NCBI GenBank assembly: GCA_003161195.1
Contig: PMOV01000230.1
Coordinates: 1-9,133, forward strand
Length of the DNA: 9,133 bases
From: Acidobacteriota bacterium
GTDB taxonomy: Bacteria; Acidobacteriota; Terriglobia; Acidiferrales; UBA7541
Direction of reading: 5' to 3'
Program-made: the position numbers and the translations under genes
In this document: positions 7,059-9,133 of the stretch, piece by piece
Numbering within the stretch: the first letter of the stretch is position 1
Layout: each line of letters opens with the position of its first letter
Notes under the pieces: model-generated
Told to the model about the DNA's origin: nothing
What the model saw: only the letters and a program-made list of their open reading frames with translations
Database searches by the model: none

Positions 7059-8179
7059 AGGGCGCCGGTGATGCCTTCGGGGAGTTCGATCTGATGTTTG
7101 GTGCGCGCTTTTTCGGCATGTTGTTCAAACGCCAGAGTGATCAGACGGTCGATCAAGTCGCGGAAAGGAATGCCCATGGCTTCCCAGAGCTTGGGATACA
7201 TGCTGATCGAGGTGAAGCCGGGGATGGTGTTCACTTCATTGAGATAAATTTTGCCGGCGGCTTTTTCCATGAAGAAATCGACGCGTGCCATGCCGCTCAG
7301 TTCCAGGGCGCGAAATGCGGCGATGGCCAAGGCCTGGAATTTTTTGACTTGCGCTGGTTTTAGTTCGGCGGGGATGAGCAGTTGCGTGCCTTCTTCAAGA
7401 TATTTGGCGGCGTAGTCGTAAAATTCGCGATGCGGGACGATTTCTCCCGGGATGGACGCCTGCGGCTCGTGATTGCCGAGCACGGCGACTTCGATCTCGC
7501 GGGCGCTGACGGCTTTTTCCACGAGGATTTTTACGGCGAACTCGGCGGCCAAGGAAATCGCCGGGCCGAGTTCTGCGCGGTTGTGGACTTTGGTCATGCC
7601 CACGGAAGAGCCGAGCGTGGCGGGCTTGACGAAGACGGGATATGCAAATTTTACTTCGATCGCTGTCAGAACGGCTTCCGGATACGCTTCCCATTCGTGG
7701 CGCTGTACGGTGATCCACGGAACTACGGGAATGCCCGCGAATTCGAGCAAACGCTTGGCGACGTCTTTGTCCATGCCGATGGCCGAACCGAGGACTCCGG
7801 CGCCGACGAAAGGCAATCCCGCGAGATCGAGCAAGCCTTGGACGGTGCCGTCTTCACCATAGGTGCCGTGCATGACGGGAAAGACCGCGTCGAGGCGCTG
7901 TCCGCCGCCGCTGCCATCGAGGCGCACAAGCGCGGCGTCGGTGGGGTCGGCGTTCATCATCACGCGCTGGCCCTGGCGCAGCACGTCCGGCAACATTTTT
8001 TGCGCGCCTGCGCCGACGAGCCAATGGCCTTCTTTGGAAATGCCGATGGGCACGGCTTCGTATTTATCCGGATCGAGGCCGCGGATGATGGAGGCGGCGG
8101 AGGCTAGCGAAACTTCGTGTTCGCCGCTGCGGCCGCCAAAGAGGACACCGATGCGCAATCGCTTTTTGTCAGGGGTCAT
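7049..8179 (-). CDS. ddl: D-alanine--D-alanine ligase
   Basis: This 376-residue ATP-grasp ligase joins two D-alanines in the cytoplasm, using ATP, to make the dipeptide end of the peptidoglycan precursor (the step inhibited by D-cycloserine). The N-domain starts RIGVLFGGRSGEHEVS (9-24, with E20 and H21 in the substrate region). VFPVMHGTYGEDGTVQG follows, then the ATP-grasp core with VFVKPATLGSSVGM (LGSSVGM at 189-195). The omega loop reads FYDYAAKY (253-260), and the metal-binding end is NEVNTIPGF (314-322). The tyrosine and lysine in the omega loop match D-Ala-D-Ala ligases rather than the D-Ala-D-Lac (VanA-type) enzymes, so no intrinsic vancomycin-type replacement is suggested. Length is normal. 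No convincing Shine-Dalgarno precedes ATG 8179, but the N-terminus fits the family. It is divergent from the permease gene. Confidence 0.97.
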   Translation of the reverse strand: MTPDKKRLRIGVLFGGRSGEHEVSLASAASIIRGLDPDKYEAVPIGISKEGHWLVGAGAQKMLPDVLRQGQRVMMNADPTDAALVRLDGSGGGQRLDAVFPVMHGTYGEDGTVQGLLDLAGLPFVGAGVLGSAIGMDKDVAKRLLEFAGIPVVPWITVQRHEWEAYPEAVLTAIEVKFAYPVFVKPATLGSSVGMTKVHNRAELGPAISLAAEFAVKILVEKAVSAREIEVAVLGNHEPQASIPGEIVPHREFYDYAAKYLEEGTQLLIPAELKPAQVKKFQALAIAAFRALELSGMARVDFFMEKAAGKIYLNEVNTIPGFTSISMYPKLWEAMGIPFRDLIDRLITLAFEQHAEKARTKHQIELPEGITGALGA

Positions 8180-8215
8180 GGAAATTGTTGGTATGGGCTT
8201 GGGCGCCAGTTCTTA

Positions 8216-8244
8216 GTTATAGGGGAAAGAGTCCGAGTTGTCGC
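8216..8244 (-). promoter_or_regulatory. Candidate sigma70-type promoter for ddl
   Basis: On the minus strand GCGACA (8239-8244, 4 of 6) and TATAAC (8216-8221, 5 of 6) are separated by exactly 17 nt. Transcription would start near 8209, leaving a leader of about 30 nt before the ddl ATG. This is the best sigma70-like match I found in the window. Confidence 0.48.
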
Positions 8245-8345
8245 GGGAGAAGTGGGGCAGAGGTTCTGGAGTGACAACGGAGACTTGGCGGCGTTTGTTT
8301 GTGGGGCGGATGCGTGTCTGACTGGAACAAAATTTGTTGGCGAGC

Positions 8346-8370
8346 GATGGAACCTTCTGGAGATTCCATC
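8346..8370. promoter_or_regulatory. Perfect 7-bp inverted repeat in the ddl/permease divergent region
   Basis: GATGGAA (8346-8352) and TTCCATC (8364-8370) are exact reverse complements separated by 11 nt. It is followed at once by a TAGTACT element whose AGTACT (8375-8380) is itself palindromic. The site lies 36 nt before the permease GTG, where an operator could sit, and about 100 nt upstream of the ddl promoter candidate. As RNA it would form a weak hairpin in the permease leader. No regulator gene is in the window. Confidence 0.4.
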
Positions 8371-8395
8371 GTCTAGTACTGCAGCAGGAATGGGC

Positions 8396-8401
8396 AGGAG
8401 G
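8396..8401 (+). promoter_or_regulatory. Shine-Dalgarno AGGAGG deciding the permease start
   Basis: A perfect AGGAGG lies 4 nt before GTG 8406. This is slightly close, but the GTG is the only ATG or GTG codon in the permease frame between the upstream stop (8319-8321) and the conserved protein start. It supports the GTG over two TTG codons near 8334-8339. Confidence 0.55.
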
Positions 8402-8405
8402 GTTT

Positions 8406-9133
8406 GTGTCTGCACGATCGTCTGCGTCTTCGCGGGATTGGACTTGCGGCGCGCCGTTCTTAGAGGTTTTCCGATGGGATTTAAGATATGCGCTGCGCAC
8501 GCTGTGGAAGGATAAGGGATTTGCGGCGTTCGCGATTCTGATTGTGGGGCTGGGCGTCGGGGCGAGTTGCACGATTTTTAGCGTGGTGAACACGTTGCTG
8601 ATCCGGCCGCTGCCGTTTCGCGAGCCGGGCCGGCTGGTGTGGATGGTCAATCACGTCGACGAAACCAACGACATGTCCGGGAAGACCGTGCAGGTGAATT
8701 ACCTGCTCGAATATCAGAAGCAGAACCAGTCGTTTGCGGAGATGGCGGCGTACTACGCGTTTTACGGCTTGGGCGACGCGAAGCTGATTGGCGGGAGCGA
8801 TCCGGAGCGGTTGACGAGTGTGCCGGTGACACAGAATTTTTTACCGTTGCTGGGCGTGCAGCCGCAGCTTGGGCGGCAGTTCAGCGAGGAAGAGAGCAAG
8901 CAGAACGGGCCGCACGTGGTGATGCTGACGGATGCGTTGTGGCGGAGGAAGTTCGGCGCCGACCCGAATATTGTTGGGCGCAAGTTGCCGTTCGATGGAT
9001 TTGTGGCGAACGTGGTGGGTGTGTTGCCGGCGACTTTTGACTTTGCGACGATTTTTACGCCGGGAAGCCGCGTGGATATGTTCGAGCCGCTGCCGTTGTC
9101 GTCGGAGATCAATCGGCAAGGCAACACAATTCT
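8406..9133 (+). CDS. ADOP/MacB-FtsX-like ABC permease (partial, C-terminus beyond right edge)
   Basis: The frame is open to the right edge (242 codons visible). After a hydrophilic lead of about 20 residues comes FRWDLRYALRTLWKDKGF, then a first membrane helix (about 40-65, AILIVGLGVGASCTIFSVV) and IRPLPFREPGRLVW. This opening is characteristic of the acidobacterial 'duplicated orphan permease' group. The periplasmic MacB-type core follows, with VPVTQNFLPLLGVQPQLGR, ALWRRKFGADPNIVGRKLPFDG and VVGVLPATFDF. Family members are usually about 800 residues with two FtsX-like units of four helices each, so only the first helix and core are seen. There is no ATPase gene adjacent in the window, which fits orphan permeases; substrate and even transport activity are unknown. 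The long cytoplasmic N-terminal helical extension found in many ADOPs is absent here. Confidence 0.88.
   Translation, partial: MSARSSASSRDWTCGAPFLEVFRWDLRYALRTLWKDKGFAAFAILIVGLGVGASCTIFSVVNTLLIRPLPFREPGRLVWMVNHVDETNDMSGKTVQVNYLLEYQKQNQSFAEMAAYYAFYGLGDAKLIGGSDPERLTSVPVTQNFLPLLGVQPQLGRQFSEEESKQNGPHVVMLTDALWRRKFGADPNIVGRKLPFDGFVANVVGVLPATFDFATIFTPGSRVDMFEPLPLSSEINRQGNTI

Noticed and set aside
7382..8107. Plus-strand 241-aa frame inside ddl
   Set aside because: It is antisense to a complete, motif-verified D-Ala-D-Ala ligase and has Gly/His/Asp-rich shadow composition.
8117..8515. Plus-strand 132-aa frame across the ddl/permease spacer
   Set aside because: It starts antisense within ddl and overlaps the permease start in another frame. 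No recognisable domain; the permease frame explains 8406 onward.

Overview
The window looks like chromosomal DNA from a GC-rich member of the Acidobacteriota. Four things point that way: a large Oar-like TonB-dependent receptor with an N-terminal carboxypeptidase-regulatory-like domain; a permease of the type that acidobacterial genomes carry in many orphan copies (ADOP / MacB-FtsX-like); a LysM protein with a 'YTNEDL' segment, which I associate with acidobacterial envelope proteins; and the separate heptose-kinase form of the ADP-heptose pathway. This assignment is by family resemblance only; no rRNA or other marker is present.

Layout. Positions 1-2808 (minus) hold most of a TonB-dependent outer-membrane receptor whose 3' end lies beyond the left edge. 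A possible 61-codon ORF (2840-3025, minus) sits just upstream of it in the same direction. A plus-strand group follows: a His/Ala-rich 67-aa protein (3262-3465), a Trm112-family zinc-ribbon protein (3699-3881) and the D-glycero-beta-D-manno-heptose-7-phosphate kinase (3960-5021). Next is a secreted or periplasmic protein with two C-terminal LysM domains (5168-6409, plus). It converges on a small single-pass membrane protein of unknown function (6476-6925, minus). Upstream of that is D-alanine--D-alanine ligase (7049-8179, minus). Divergent from ddl, and running off the right edge, is an ADOP/MacB-like permease (8406-9133, plus).

The common theme is the cell envelope: outer-membrane receptor, LPS inner-core heptose activation, peptidoglycan binding, peptidoglycan precursor synthesis and a membrane permease. 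Gene directions change several times, so this is a neighbourhood of short transcription units and not one operon. The likely multi-gene units are Trm112 plus heptose kinase, and possibly the small minus ORF plus the receptor.

I found no tRNA, rRNA, CRISPR array, transposase, integrase or toxin-antitoxin pair, and nothing that I can defend as a new multi-gene system. The points most worth a second look are a three-copy AT-rich 14-nt repeat just before the heptose kinase, an insertion of about 20 residues next to that kinase's catalytic motif, five closely spaced cysteine pairs in the receptor barrel, the small ORF ahead of the receptor, and a perfect 7-bp inverted repeat beside the permease start.
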